Part shown: positions 34,897 to 44,040 of the stretch, in pieces
Layout of the letters: the number at the start of each line of letters is the position of its first letter
How positions within the stretch are numbered: the first letter of the stretch is position 1
DNA from: Aequorivita sp. CIP111184
GTDB taxonomy: Bacteria > Bacteroidota > Bacteroidia > Flavobacteriales > Flavobacteriaceae
Assembly: GCF_900489465.1 (NCBI RefSeq)
Contig: NZ_UEFQ01000016.1
Span: 248,001-312,000 of the forward strand
Length of the DNA stretch: 64,000 nucleotides
Direction of reading: 5' to 3'
Notes under the pieces: generated by a model
The model's database searches: none
What the model was told of the DNA's origin: nothing
The model's input: the letters and a program-made list of their open reading frames with translations, nothing else
Program-made: the position numbers and the translations under genes

Positions 34897-35844
34897 ATGG
34901 AAAAAAGAAAACTCGGAAAATCAGGATTGATAGTAGCGCCTTTAACTTTTGGTGGCAATGTATTTGGATGGACGGTTGATAAAAAACAGTCTTTTAAACT
35001 TTTGGACGCTTTTGTGGATGCGGACTTTAACTTTATTGACACTGCAGACACTTATTCTTGGTGGGCAGATGGCAATAAGGGAGGAGAGAGCGAGGCGATC
35101 ATTGGCGATTGGTTTACCGAAAGGAAAAATCGCGACAAAATTATTCTTTCAACCAAAGTAGGTTCCAAAAACAATGAACATCCCGTAAACGTAAGTAAAA
35201 AGTTTATTCTTAAAAGTGTGGAAGATTCCCTTCGGCGTTTAAAAACAGATTATATAGATCTTTACCAAACCCATTTTGATGACGAAAGTACGCCAGTTGA
35301 AGAAACCCTCTCCGCCTATCAGCAATTAATAAAGGAGGGAAAAGTGCGCGTTATCGGCACTAGCAACATGTCTCCCGAACGAATTCGGGAATCGTTAAAA
35401 GCTTCAGAAAAAGAAGGCTTGCCAAAATACCAAACTTTGCAGCCACTATACAATTTGATGGAGCGCGAAAAATATGAAACGGATTTGCGCGGTATTGTTG
35501 AAGAAAATAATATGGGCGTTTTGAGTTATTTCTCTTTGGCCTCTGGCTTTCTTACAGGAAAATATCGAAGCAAAGACGATCTCGATAAAAGTCAGCGAGG
35601 TGATGGTGTTGATAAATATCTTAATAAAAAAGGATTTAAAGTTTTGGAAAGCTTAGATAAAATCTCGGAAAAGTACAATACCGCGCAAGCTGCAATTTCA
35701 TTAGCTTGGCTGATTGCCCGGCCAACTATAACTGCTCCCATTGTAAGTGCTACGAATTTGAAACAAATGGAGTCTATCATTAAAGCACCGCAGTTAAAAC
35801 TAGATGAAGACGATATGGAACTTTTGAATAATGCGAGTGCTTAA
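34897..35844 (+). CDS. aldo/keto reductase
   Basis: A 315-residue TIM-barrel NAD(P)H oxidoreductase. GGNVFGWTVDKKQSF, FIDTADTYSWWADG (catalytic Asp-Tyr), STKVGSK (Lys) and DYIDLYQTHFDD (His) give the full tetrad. GKVRVIGTSNMS and TITAPIVSATNLKQM form the NADPH site. It resembles the YajO/AKR11-12-like general aldehyde reductases. It reduces aldehydes or ketones in the cytoplasm and acts as a detoxifying enzyme in many relatives. It is a monocistronic unit. Confidence 0.93.
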   Translation: MEKRKLGKSGLIVAPLTFGGNVFGWTVDKKQSFKLLDAFVDADFNFIDTADTYSWWADGNKGGESEAIIGDWFTERKNRDKIILSTKVGSKNNEHPVNVSKKFILKSVEDSLRRLKTDYIDLYQTHFDDESTPVEETLSAYQQLIKEGKVRVIGTSNMSPERIRESLKASEKEGLPKYQTLQPLYNLMEREKYETDLRGIVEENNMGVLSYFSLASGFLTGKYRSKDDLDKSQRGDGVDKYLNKKGFKVLESLDKISEKYNTAQAAISLAWLIARPTITAPIVSATNLKQMESIIKAPQLKLDEDDMELLNNASA

Positions 35845-36206
35845 ATGAATTCATTTTAGATTGCTTTAATATTTAACTGCGGAACAAAACTTGAAATAGT
35901 TTAGATTATTCTATAAAGCAAAACTCTATCGAAATGATTCTATTTATATATGAATTATTTGGGGTAAAAGCTAATTCTTAATAATCCCTTCTTAGAAATT
36001 GAAGTGACACTATACGCTAAAAGCTTATATCGCAAACACTTTCCCAATCCTCCCTACACTAGCCACAACTAGATATTTTTAGCTTCTTTTCATTCAACTT
36101 TAAATAAAGGTTAAGTCTACTTGATGATATCGGTTTGCTCTGTTCTTGCCTTAAAAACATAAGTATATTCGCAAAAAAATTAATCTTTTTAAATGATTTA
36201 CAAGAA
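35845..36206. other. intergenic region, no gene seen
   Basis: These 362 bases hold no supported gene. A TTG-started extension of the next gene (from 36135) would run without a signal peptide and is not believable. TATATTCG near 36163 is one base off a TAnnTTTG -7 box and could drive the large nuclease gene. No terminator hairpin is evident behind the reductase gene. Confidence 0.5.
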
Positions 36207-39200
36207 ATGAAACAACTCAACTATTTAATTATTTTTTTAGTTCTATCTACTTTTTCCAATTTGCTAATTGCACAAAATGTGATTGGATTTGAGGATTTTG
36301 ATGGAAATGAAATCAATTTAACCAATACAGCTAACGTTTCCGATTACGGCATGGCTGGAGGTACTGGTGGCGATGTTTTTGGTCGCGTAAACGGTCAAGC
36401 TGGCGGAGTGGGAATGCCCTTTGATGTTGCCGATGATACTGCTTTCGATGTTAGTGGTGCTGGTGCAGGAACAAGTTTTCCGGCTGATCAGCTTGGTATA
36501 GCCGGTCAAAACACAACAGCCTTTTTTGCCCTAAATGATATGGATGCCATAGGCGTAAACAATGCCGTTTGGACCTTTTCGGGATGGGGTTCAGCAGTTG
36601 TAAGTGATATAACTATCGATATTGCAGCTATGGGTAATTTTGAATCTGCTTCCAGTGATGGGTTCATTATTGAAGCAGCAATCGAGGGAGGTGCTTTTCA
36701 GGAAATATTTAGAGCTGCAACCAATGAAGCTGCTACAAAAACATATCGTCCTTTTGATGGTGGTTTTGTATTTTCGGATGACGATCCCTTGGAATTATTT
36801 ATTGATGGAAACACAACCGCTGTTGGTTTCTTAGATAAATCTGATGCAACAACAGGTAATTTTGATACTTATACCTCTCAACTTCTAAACGGCCAAGTAG
36901 CTACTGAAATTCAAGTTAGAATTCGCTGGGAAGGCACTCCAAGTGGCTCCGAACCTATGGGGATTGATAATATTACTGTTAACGGTACCATCAGTGGAGG
37001 TACTCCACAATTAGTGATTTCAGAAATTATGTACAATCCATCAAGCGCTGAAGATGATTGGGAATGGATAGAAGTTTACAATGCAGGAGCGGTTGCTGTT
37101 GATTTTACAGGTTTTGTAATTGATGATAATAACGGTGTTGCCCATACAGTAGCAAATATTGCTGGTGGTACAATCGCTGCTGGTGCTTCAGCGGTTTTAT
37201 ACAATGCGGATGATATTTCTGCCGCTGATTTTACAGATGCTTGGGGCAATGTTGTTCTTATTCCAGTTACCGATTGGACTGCGATGGCATTAAACAATGG
37301 AGGTGATACTATTGGAATTTGGGAAAACTTTGCTGATTATTCAGGAGATCATCAAGCCCAATTGAATACTATTGAACAAGTAATTTATGACGATGCCAGC
37401 GGGTGGCCCAGTGATGATGGGAACGGTTCCATATTTTTGAATGACCTTAATGCAGACAATAATGATGGAACAAATTGGACTTTGAGTACCGATGGAGCTA
37501 CAACCCCTTTGTTTACTGCTTATATTAGTAATGTCTTGGGAGGTAATTCAGGAGCTGATATAGGTTCGCCAGGGTTAATAACAGGTGGAGTTCAGCCTTT
37601 GCTTATCAGTGAAGTTGTAGTAACACCAACTGCGGGTGAATTTATTGAAATATATAATCCAAATACAACCGCCATAGATTTAAGCAATGTATATATCACA
37701 GATGCAACCTTTGCCGGGGGAGGTACGTATTACTATAATATTGTAACTGGCACCAATGCGGGTGGAGGAAGCTTTGGCGATTTCTTGGCACGTTTTCCTG
37801 ATGGAGCAACTATTGCTCCTGGGGTATATCAAACCATCGCGCTTGCGGGCTCAGATAATTTTTTCGCAACCTATGCAATCAATCCAGATTATGAACTTTT
37901 TGAGGACAATGCAACTGCAGATGGTATTCCAGATATGCGCGAAGGTCTTCCAGGTGCAATAAACAACCAAGGTGGTTTGACCAATGGAGGCGAAGTGGCT
38001 ATACTTTTTTATTGGGATGGAACAACAGATTTGGTTACCGATCTTGATTATGTTATCTGGGGCGATACAGCCGAAGCTGTAGATAAATCAGGAATCACTA
38101 TTGATGGCCCCGATGCCGATAATGTTGGTTCTACATATAATAACGATACCCCTATTGCAACACAGCAATTGGTAAGTGCTTCTGCTCATGCTAGTGGGCA
38201 ATCTTTCCAAAGACAAGATCTTTTTGAGGGAATGGAAATAACTACTGGAGGAAACGGTGCTAATGGCCACGATGAAACTTCGGAAGACTTAATGAATACT
38301 TGGTGTACTTCTGCTACCACTGCTGGAACTGAAAGCTCTTGTGGTATGGTTCCTGTTGCCGAATATAAAATACACGAAGTGCAGGGTGCTTCCTTAAGTT
38401 CGCCTTTAGCGGGACAGATGGTGAAAGTTTCTGCTATTGTTACCGCAAATTACCAAGCTACAGATCAGTTGAGCGGTTTTTTCATTCAGGAAGAAGACGT
38501 AGACATGGATGCGGATAATAATACTTCAGAAGGTGTGTTTGTGTATTGCAACACTTGTGCAGACGCAGTTAATATAGGTGATTTGGTAGAAGTTACTGGT
38601 CTTGCTGAAGAATTTTTCGGAATGACACAAATTGATGTTACGGAACCAGGAAGCATGGTTACTGTTATCAGTAACGCCAATATACTTCCAACGGAAACTG
38701 CTATCACTCTACCTGCAGTGTCAAGCACAGAAGCTGAAAGCACTTTTGAAAATGTGGAAGGAATGATTATTAATGTTACTACAAACCTAGTGGTAAGTGA
38801 GTATTTTGAGTTAGCTCGCTATGGAACATTGGTACTTTCTGCAAATGAAAGGGTACATCAGTTTACACATTCTAACGACCCAGATCCTGCTGCATATGCT
38901 CTTTTTCTAGATGATTTAAACAAAAATAGAATTCTTCTAGATGACGACAATAATATTCAAAATGATGCTACTGTGGGTAGTTCGGATGAACCTTATTTTT
39001 GGCCCCGTAATGGTTTAAGCAATACAAACTTAATACGCGGTGGAGACCAAATTAGCAATCTTAAGGGAATTATGCACTGGTCTTTTTCTGGACAAAGTGG
39101 TACCGATGCTTGGCGCATACGACCAGTTGTGGATGTCTTTAATTACGATTTCACGTCTGATAATCCAAGACAAATTGCTCCGCCTGTAGTTGGTGGCACC

Positions 39201-41198
39201 TTTAAAGTAGCTAGTTTCAACGTTCTTAATTATTTCACCACTATTAATTCCCGCGGAGCAGATTCTTCTGCAGAATTGGATCGTCAACGTGAAAAAATAG
39301 CTTCTGCTATTTGTGCATTGAATGCAGATATTGTTGGACTGATAGAAATTGAAAACAACGGAACTTTGGCGATAAACGATCTTTTAAACGGTCCCGGTGG
39401 AGTCAACGAAACTTGCTCAGCAAGCTATGCAGCTGTTGACACAGGTGTTGTTGGTACAGATGAAATTGCCGTAGCGTTTATTTACAATACTGCAACAGTT
39501 TCTTTGGAAGGTGCGCACGCTATTTTGGATAGTTCTATTGATCCTCGTTTTCTCGACAATAAAAACCGCCCAGCTTTGGCGCAAACGTTTAAGGAAACTG
39601 CATCTGGAGCTAAAATAACGGTAGTAGTAAACCACTTTAAATCGAAAGGTTCTTCGTGTAATGATGTGGGTGACCCAGATTTAAATGATGGCTCTGGAAA
39701 TTGCAACATCACGCGTACCGATGCTGCTGCTGCCTTGGTAGATTGGTTGGCAACAGATCCAACAAATAGTGGCGATCCAGATTTCCTGATTATTGGTGAT
39801 TTAAATTCATACAAAAGCGAAACTCCTATTGATGCTATTAAAGCCGGCTCTGATGATACTGAAGGTACTTCTGATGATTTCACGGATCTTTTGGAGAACT
39901 TCGTTGGTCTAGATGCCTATAGCTATGTTTTTGATGGTCAGTTGGGTTATTTGGATTACGGTTTGGCAAGTACTAACTTATTATCACAAGTAACTGGTGC
40001 TACTGCTTGGAATATAAACGCCGATGAGGTAAGTGTGTTCGATTATAACGATGATATTCAAGATGCAGGCGAATCGTCTTTTGAGCGTGAATCAAATGCG
40101 CTTCCTATTTATGAAGCCAATATGTTTAGGGCATCAGATCACGATCCTATTTTAGTGGGAATGAATCTAGACCCTGCTAATAATGCTCCTGTTGTTCTTT
40201 GCCCAACAAATATTACCAAAACTGTAGATGCGGGTGTTTGCGGCGCAGTTGTTACTTTCCCAGATGCAACGGCTACAGATGTAGATGGCGATTTGGATAC
40301 GGTTGTGCAGACTGACGGTTTGAGCTCGGGAAGTGAATTCCCGGTGGGAACTTCAACAATTGAGTTTACAGCGACCGACGGAAATGGAAATGCTACTGTT
40401 TGTTCATTTACAATTACTGTAGAAGACAATATTGCTCCGGAGCTAGTTTGTATGGATATTACGGTTGAATTGGGTGCAGATGGAACGGCTACTATTTTGC
40501 CGGAAGACGTAATTGCAAGCAGTTTTGATGCTTGTGGTATAGCTACTTTAGCAATAGATGTTAATGAAGTTAGCTGTGCAGATATAGGAACTCCTGTTTC
40601 TGTAATTGTTTTTACAGAAGATGTAAATGGAAATTTAGCACAGTGTGCTGCAACAGTTATTGTAGTAGATACCTTAGCTCCTGAAGTAAGCTGCCCTAAC
40701 AATTTAACGGTAGATTCAGGTGCTGGAAACTTGTTTTATGAAGTTCCTGATTATTTTGCAACAGGAGATGCTACTGCTCTAGATAATTGTACAGATCCAG
40801 TAACTATTTATACTCAAGATCCTGCTGAAGGCGAATTGCTTGCAGATGGTGTGTATCAAGTTACGTTAACTGCTGAAGACGAATACGGAAACACAGGCGA
40901 ATGTACATTTGAATTGACCGTGGAATCTGTTTTGGGAGTTCAGGATAATACACTTGAAAATTCTGTAAGTATCTTCCCAAATCCAGCTACTACTAAAGTA
41001 ATCATTGCAAAGCGTAAAGCAATTTCACTGAATGCTGTGCTTATATATGATATTACTGGAAGGCTAATAAACACTGTTGATCTGAAAAACATGGGTCAAA
41101 AAGAAACGATTGACATAGCCCATTTACAATCGGGAATATATCTTTTGCAGATTAATGGTGAAAAAACTACTATCACAAAACAGTTGATTAAAGAATAG
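36207..41198 (+). CDS. giant T9SS-exported multidomain extracellular nuclease
   Basis: A 1663-residue protein. I start it at ATG 36207 because it opens a proper signal peptide (FLVLSTFSNLLIAQ). Order of domains: a beta-rich N-terminal part (about 20-265); two lamin-tail domains (about 268-455 and 461-690, each beginning LVISEIMYNP or LLISEVVVTP); an OB-fold segment (about 718-880); an endonuclease/exonuclease/phosphatase domain of ExeM/NucH type (about 995-1318) with SFNVLNYF, IVGLIEIEN, VVNHFKSK, IIGDLNSY and SDHDPI holding the catalytic Asn, Glu, His, Asp-Asn and Asp-His; one HYR domain and further HYR-like Ig domains (about 1328-1575); and a C-terminal type IX sorting domain (SIFPNPATTKVII to the end). 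It should degrade extracellular DNA at the cell surface or in the medium. Confidence 0.93.
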   Translation: MKQLNYLIIFLVLSTFSNLLIAQNVIGFEDFDGNEINLTNTANVSDYGMAGGTGGDVFGRVNGQAGGVGMPFDVADDTAFDVSGAGAGTSFPADQLGIAGQNTTAFFALNDMDAIGVNNAVWTFSGWGSAVVSDITIDIAAMGNFESASSDGFIIEAAIEGGAFQEIFRAATNEAATKTYRPFDGGFVFSDDDPLELFIDGNTTAVGFLDKSDATTGNFDTYTSQLLNGQVATEIQVRIRWEGTPSGSEPMGIDNITVNGTISGGTPQLVISEIMYNPSSAEDDWEWIEVYNAGAVAVDFTGFVIDDNNGVAHTVANIAGGTIAAGASAVLYNADDISAADFTDAWGNVVLIPVTDWTAMALNNGGDTIGIWENFADYSGDHQAQLNTIEQVIYDDASGWPSDDGNGSIFLNDLNADNNDGTNWTLSTDGATTPLFTAYISNVLGGNSGADIGSPGLITGGVQPLLISEVVVTPTAGEFIEIYNPNTTAIDLSNVYITDATFAGGGTYYYNIVTGTNAGGGSFGDFLARFPDGATIAPGVYQTIALAGSDNFFATYAINPDYELFEDNATADGIPDMREGLPGAINNQGGLTNGGEVAILFYWDGTTDLVTDLDYVIWGDTAEAVDKSGITIDGPDADNVGSTYNNDTPIATQQLVSASAHASGQSFQRQDLFEGMEITTGGNGANGHDETSEDLMNTWCTSATTAGTESSCGMVPVAEYKIHEVQGASLSSPLAGQMVKVSAIVTANYQATDQLSGFFIQEEDVDMDADNNTSEGVFVYCNTCADAVNIGDLVEVTGLAEEFFGMTQIDVTEPGSMVTVISNANILPTETAITLPAVSSTEAESTFENVEGMIINVTTNLVVSEYFELARYGTLVLSANERVHQFTHSNDPDPAAYALFLDDLNKNRILLDDDNNIQNDATVGSSDEPYFWPRNGLSNTNLIRGGDQISNLKGIMHWSFSGQSGTDAWRIRPVVDVFNYDFTSDNPRQIAPPVVGGTFKVASFNVLNYFTTINSRGADSSAELDRQREKIASAICALNADIVGLIEIENNGTLAINDLLNGPGGVNETCSASYAAVDTGVVGTDEIAVAFIYNTATVSLEGAHAILDSSIDPRFLDNKNRPALAQTFKETASGAKITVVVNHFKSKGSSCNDVGDPDLNDGSGNCNITRTDAAAALVDWLATDPTNSGDPDFLIIGDLNSYKSETPIDAIKAGSDDTEGTSDDFTDLLENFVGLDAYSYVFDGQLGYLDYGLASTNLLSQVTGATAWNINADEVSVFDYNDDIQDAGESSFERESNALPIYEANMFRASDHDPILVGMNLDPANNAPVVLCPTNITKTVDAGVCGAVVTFPDATATDVDGDLDTVVQTDGLSSGSEFPVGTSTIEFTATDGNGNATVCSFTITVEDNIAPELVCMDITVELGADGTATILPEDVIASSFDACGIATLAIDVNEVSCADIGTPVSVIVFTEDVNGNLAQCAATVIVVDTLAPEVSCPNNLTVDSGAGNLFYEVPDYFATGDATALDNCTDPVTIYTQDPAEGELLADGVYQVTLTAEDEYGNTGECTFELTVESVLGVQDNTLENSVSIFPNPATTKVIIAKRKAISLNAVLIYDITGRLINTVDLKNMGQKETIDIAHLQSGIYLLQINGEKTTITKQLIKE

Positions 41199-41220
41199 AT
41201 ATTTATTTAATGTTAATTAT

Positions 41221-41249
41221 AACCGTCCACATGTTGTGGGCGGTTTTTT
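41221..41249 (+). terminator. terminator of the nuclease gene
   Basis: AACCGTCCACA / TGTGGGCGGTT with one G-T pair and a 3-base loop, followed by a T run, 23 bases beyond the stop. Confidence 0.9.
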
Positions 41250-41258
41250 ATTAAAAAC

Positions 41259-41299
41259 AAACCCCCAACAATTTCTTTTACAAGAAATAGTGGGGGTTT
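41259..41299 (-). terminator. terminator of the nitroreductase gene
   Basis: AAACCCCCA at 41259 pairs with TGGGGGTTT ending at 41299, and the inner arms TTTCTT/AAGAAA extend the stem. On the minus strand a TTTGTTTTT tail follows. It lies back to back with the nuclease terminator. Confidence 0.82.
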
Positions 41300-41378
41300 T
41301 ACAAAGGAACAATTTAATCAAAATTACTTAACCAAAAATGCTATCCTTTTCAATCTAAACTAACTATTAACCTAACTT

Positions 41379-42011
41379 CTAATTTAATTCTGTAAGGAAC
41401 TCTTCTCTCGGGGTGCGTACCTTTTTCATATTTACCAGCCAGTCTCCCGCCTCATCGCGATACCCTAAGGTCAATATTAAAACACTTTTTAAACCTTGTT
41501 CTCCCAATCCCAATAATTCATCAACCGCTTCAGGGGTAAATCCTTCCATTGGGGTTGCATCTATCTTCTGTTCGGCTGCGGCTGCGATTGCCATAGCAAA
41601 AGAAATATAAGCCTGCTTTGCTGCGTGGTCTGCTTGCCAATCTTGACTTAATGGTTCATACATTCCCCAAAGTTTTTCTTTATAGGCATCCATGGTTTCA
41701 TGTGGTAATCCACGTTCATCCATGGTATAGTTGAAAACAGATTCTATTCTGTCTAAAGTGTATCCATCCCAAGCTGCAAAAACTAATACGTGTGAAGCAT
41801 CTACAATCTGACTTTGATCCCAAGCCACAGGTTTTATTTTCTGCAACAGGTCTTTATTTGTGATTACAAAAATTTTATAAGGCTGAAGCCCAGAGGAGGA
41901 AGGAGCCAATCGTGCCGCTTCTAAGATATAATCCAGTTTTTCCTGCGGAATGGTTTTACCATTCATCTTTTTAGCTGCGTAACGCCACTTTAAATCTTCT
42001 AATAAATTCAT
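41379..42011 (-). CDS. nitroreductase-family NAD(P)H-dependent oxidoreductase
   Basis: A 210-residue flavoprotein of the NfsB/nitroreductase fold. RYAAKKMNGKTIPQEKLDYILEAARLAPSSSGLQPYKIFVITN gives the FMN-binding Arg and Ser residues, and GLGEQGLKSVLILTLGYRDEAGDWL gives the C-terminal flavin motif. It reduces nitro compounds or quinones using NAD(P)H. It is 11 bp behind the DJ-1-like gene, so the two are an operon, and they face the Crp-type regulator region. Confidence 0.93.
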   Translation of the reverse strand: MNLLEDLKWRYAAKKMNGKTIPQEKLDYILEAARLAPSSSGLQPYKIFVITNKDLLQKIKPVAWDQSQIVDASHVLVFAAWDGYTLDRIESVFNYTMDERGLPHETMDAYKEKLWGMYEPLSQDWQADHAAKQAYISFAMAIAAAAEQKIDATPMEGFTPEAVDELLGLGEQGLKSVLILTLGYRDEAGDWLVNMKKVRTPREEFLTELN

Positions 42012-42022
42012 ATGTGAATTTT

Positions 42023-42829
42023 TTATTGTTGATGGTTTAATTTTTCCAATAATTTTTCGGCAACTAGTTCTGAAGATGCTGGATTTTGACCTGTAATTAA
42101 AAGACCATCTTCAACAGCATACACAGCCCAATCATCACCTTTGGAATATTCACCTCCATTTTTCTTCAACATATCTTCTACCAAAAACGGAACAACATCA
42201 GTAAGTTGTACGGCCTCTTCTTCACTATTTGTGAAACCAGTAACTTTTTTACCTTTTACTAAAGGTGAACCATCAGCTGATTTTGTATTTTTAAAAATTG
42301 CAGGGGCGTGACAAACGGCCGCTACTGGCTTGTTATTGTTATAGAAAGATTCTATAAGTGCAACGGAGTTTTTGTCTTCAGCTAAATCCCATAATGGCCC
42401 GTGGCCTCCTGGATAGAAAACAGCATCATATCCTGCTTGGTCAACTGTTTCTAGTTTCACAGTATTTGCAAGGATTGCTTGTGTTTCTTTATCGTCGTTA
42501 AATCTAACAGTTGCTGGCGTTTGGGCGTCTGGAGTTGCGCTTTTTGGGTCTATAGGTGGTTGTCCGCCTTTTGGGGATGCAATAGTAATCTCAACTCCTT
42601 TATCCTTTAATAAATAATAAGGGGCAGCAAATTCCTCAATCCAAAATCCTGTTTTCTCGCCAGTGTTTCCTAATTCAGAATGGCTTGTCAATACAAATAA
42701 TACCTTTTTCATCTTTTCGTTTTTTAATGTTGTTTGTTCTTCATTTCTTGATTTATCTTCTTGCTTATTTTCGCAGGAAGTAAACAAAGCAGTGATTATC
42801 ACCGCTAGAAGTATCATTTTTTGTTTCAT
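42023..42829 (-). CDS. DJ-1/PfpI-family protein with lipoprotein signal
   Basis: A 268-residue protein. Residues 1-40 form a lipoprotein signal (IITALFTSC) and a charged linker. The class I glutamine amidotransferase-like domain starts at MKKVLFVLTSHS. It has the nucleophile in AAVCHAPAIF, GFWIEEFAAPYYLL near the start and FYPGGHGPLWDL as the Glu/His-side motif. This resembles Hsp31-like glyoxalase III enzymes that detoxify methylglyoxal without glutathione. Domain starts of cytoplasmic relatives fit a second ATG at 42714, but the in-frame lipoprotein signal looks real. It is co-transcribed with the nitroreductase gene. Confidence 0.88.
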   Translation of the reverse strand: MKQKMILLAVIITALFTSCENKQEDKSRNEEQTTLKNEKMKKVLFVLTSHSELGNTGEKTGFWIEEFAAPYYLLKDKGVEITIASPKGGQPPIDPKSATPDAQTPATVRFNDDKETQAILANTVKLETVDQAGYDAVFYPGGHGPLWDLAEDKNSVALIESFYNNNKPVAAVCHAPAIFKNTKSADGSPLVKGKKVTGFTNSEEEAVQLTDVVPFLVEDMLKKNGGEYSKGDDWAVYAVEDGLLITGQNPASSELVAEKLLEKLNHQQ

Positions 42830-42896
42830 AATAACTATTGAAGTGCTGAAATCAGTATGACATATAGACTATAATTGCAGCTACTTTTGTTGAATA

Positions 42897-42904
42897 CAAA
42901 GTTA
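42897..42904 (-). promoter_or_regulatory. TAnnTTTG -7 box of the DJ-1-like/nitroreductase operon
   Basis: TAACTTTG on the minus strand fits the -7 consensus and gives a leader of about 60 bases to the ATG at 42829. The Crp-type regulator gene ends 42 bases upstream and may act here. Confidence 0.42.
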
Positions 42905-42945
42905 GGTGCCATAACTGACAAAAAAATTGACCTATGGTAATTAAG

Positions 42946-43536
42946 CTATCCTTGCACCAATTCCTTACGGATACGGCTCAGGCTTTGGGTTGTGACACCC
43001 AAATATGAAGCAATGTGGTAGTTTTTAACGTTTTGTTCTATGTTTGGGTAGGTGTTGATAAAATTTAAATAACGCTCCGTAGCCGATTGTGATAGGTTAG
43101 CAATAATCCTTTTTTGAAAGGAAGCAAAAGCGCGTTCCATCTTCTTTCGGAAGTAAGATTCAATTCTCGGCATGGCCTTATATAGTAATTCCATATCAAC
43201 TTTGGATATTTTAAAGAGCGTGGCATCCTGTATGCATTCAATATGCATTGAGGCTGTGCTGCTATTGAAGAAAGCAGTATAATCGCTTATCCACCAATCT
43301 TGTATCGCAAATTGTACAGTGTGTTCCTTGCCGTCAGGAGCTATATAATATGTGCGTAAGCATCCCTCGGCCACATAATATTGGTCATATACATGTTGGC
43401 CTGCTTCCAACAGCAAGCTGTGTTTGGGAAGGTGTAATTTTTCAAAACTGCGCACCAATAGTTGACTTTCTTCTTGGGTGAAAGAAAGGTCTTTAAAAAT
43501 GGTAGTTATTATTTCCAAATCTCTCGTCATTGGCAA
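42946..43536 (-). CDS. Crp/Fnr-family transcriptional regulator
   Basis: A 196-residue protein with a cyclic-nucleotide-binding-type sensor domain (about 20-115, LLEAGQHVYDQYYVAEGCLRTYYIAPDGKEHTVQFA) and a C-terminal region (about 140-196) ending YHIASYLGVTTQSLSRIRKEL, a helix-turn-helix. There is no Fnr-type cysteine cluster. In Bacteroidota such short proteins often regulate a neighbouring detoxification gene. The operon downstream (42023, 41379) in the same direction is the obvious candidate. Confidence 0.9.
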   Translation of the reverse strand: MPMTRDLEIITTIFKDLSFTQEESQLLVRSFEKLHLPKHSLLLEAGQHVYDQYYVAEGCLRTYYIAPDGKEHTVQFAIQDWWISDYTAFFNSSTASMHIECIQDATLFKISKVDMELLYKAMPRIESYFRKKMERAFASFQKRIIANLSQSATERYLNFINTYPNIEQNVKNYHIASYLGVTTQSLSRIRKELVQG

Positions 43537-43620
43537 ATGTTACTTTGATGCCATAAAAATACAGTAATCAATAGAGATATAAGGATAACTAGATTAATTA
43601 CATCCAGAAATATTAATTTT

Positions 43621-44010
43621 TCAACTGACTTTGTTTTCAGAAATTCGCTGCTTTCTAACCTGCACAATAAGGGCAACGGTGTACATAATAGCGGCAAAAA
43701 ACCATAAATATTTAATCTTTTCTTTCCCCATAAAATAGTAATCAAAAGCAACACTGGCCGCCACAAGAATATTGAGAATAAGTATAATGTAGTTTAGTGT
43801 TATGCGTTTTTTTGGCGAAAACTTTTTCAGCAACATAAAAAGATTGAAAAGCGCAGTAATAAACTGGAGAATGGCAAGCGCATTTTTACCTTCTTCTAAA
43901 AGGCTTAATCCGCCTAACAAAAAAATAAAAGCATTTATCAGAAAGCTGAATATGAATAGTTTGGCTTTTAGTTTTGGTTTCATTCTACCAAAATAAAACA
44001 TTTTTTTCAT
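43621..44010 (-). CDS. small membrane protein, last gene of the ars operon
   Basis: A 129-residue protein with four predicted membrane helices (about 18-38, 42-62, 70-92, 98-120) and Lys-rich ends and loops (FSPKKRITLNY). A start at codon 10 (MKPKLKAK, 43983) is also possible. I recognise no family. It lies 30 bp behind acr3 in the same direction, so it is probably transcribed from the arsenic promoter. Whether it helps arsenic export is unknown. Confidence 0.75.
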   Translation of the reverse strand: MKKMFYFGRMKPKLKAKLFIFSFLINAFIFLLGGLSLLEEGKNALAILQFITALFNLFMLLKKFSPKKRITLNYIILILNILVAASVAFDYYFMGKEKIKYLWFFAAIMYTVALIVQVRKQRISENKVS

Positions 44011-44040
44011 CCAAATCCAAAAAGGAGATTTGGAGTATTA

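Noticed and set aside
36135-36206. N-terminal extension of the giant nuclease from a TTG codon
   Set aside because: It would bury the signal peptide behind 24 residues; ATG 36207 gives a normal signal peptide.
42905-42945. Possible Crp-type operator (CCATA...TATGG) before the DJ-1-like operon
   Set aside because: The arms are only five bases and the spacing is not typical, so it is not distinguishable from chance.
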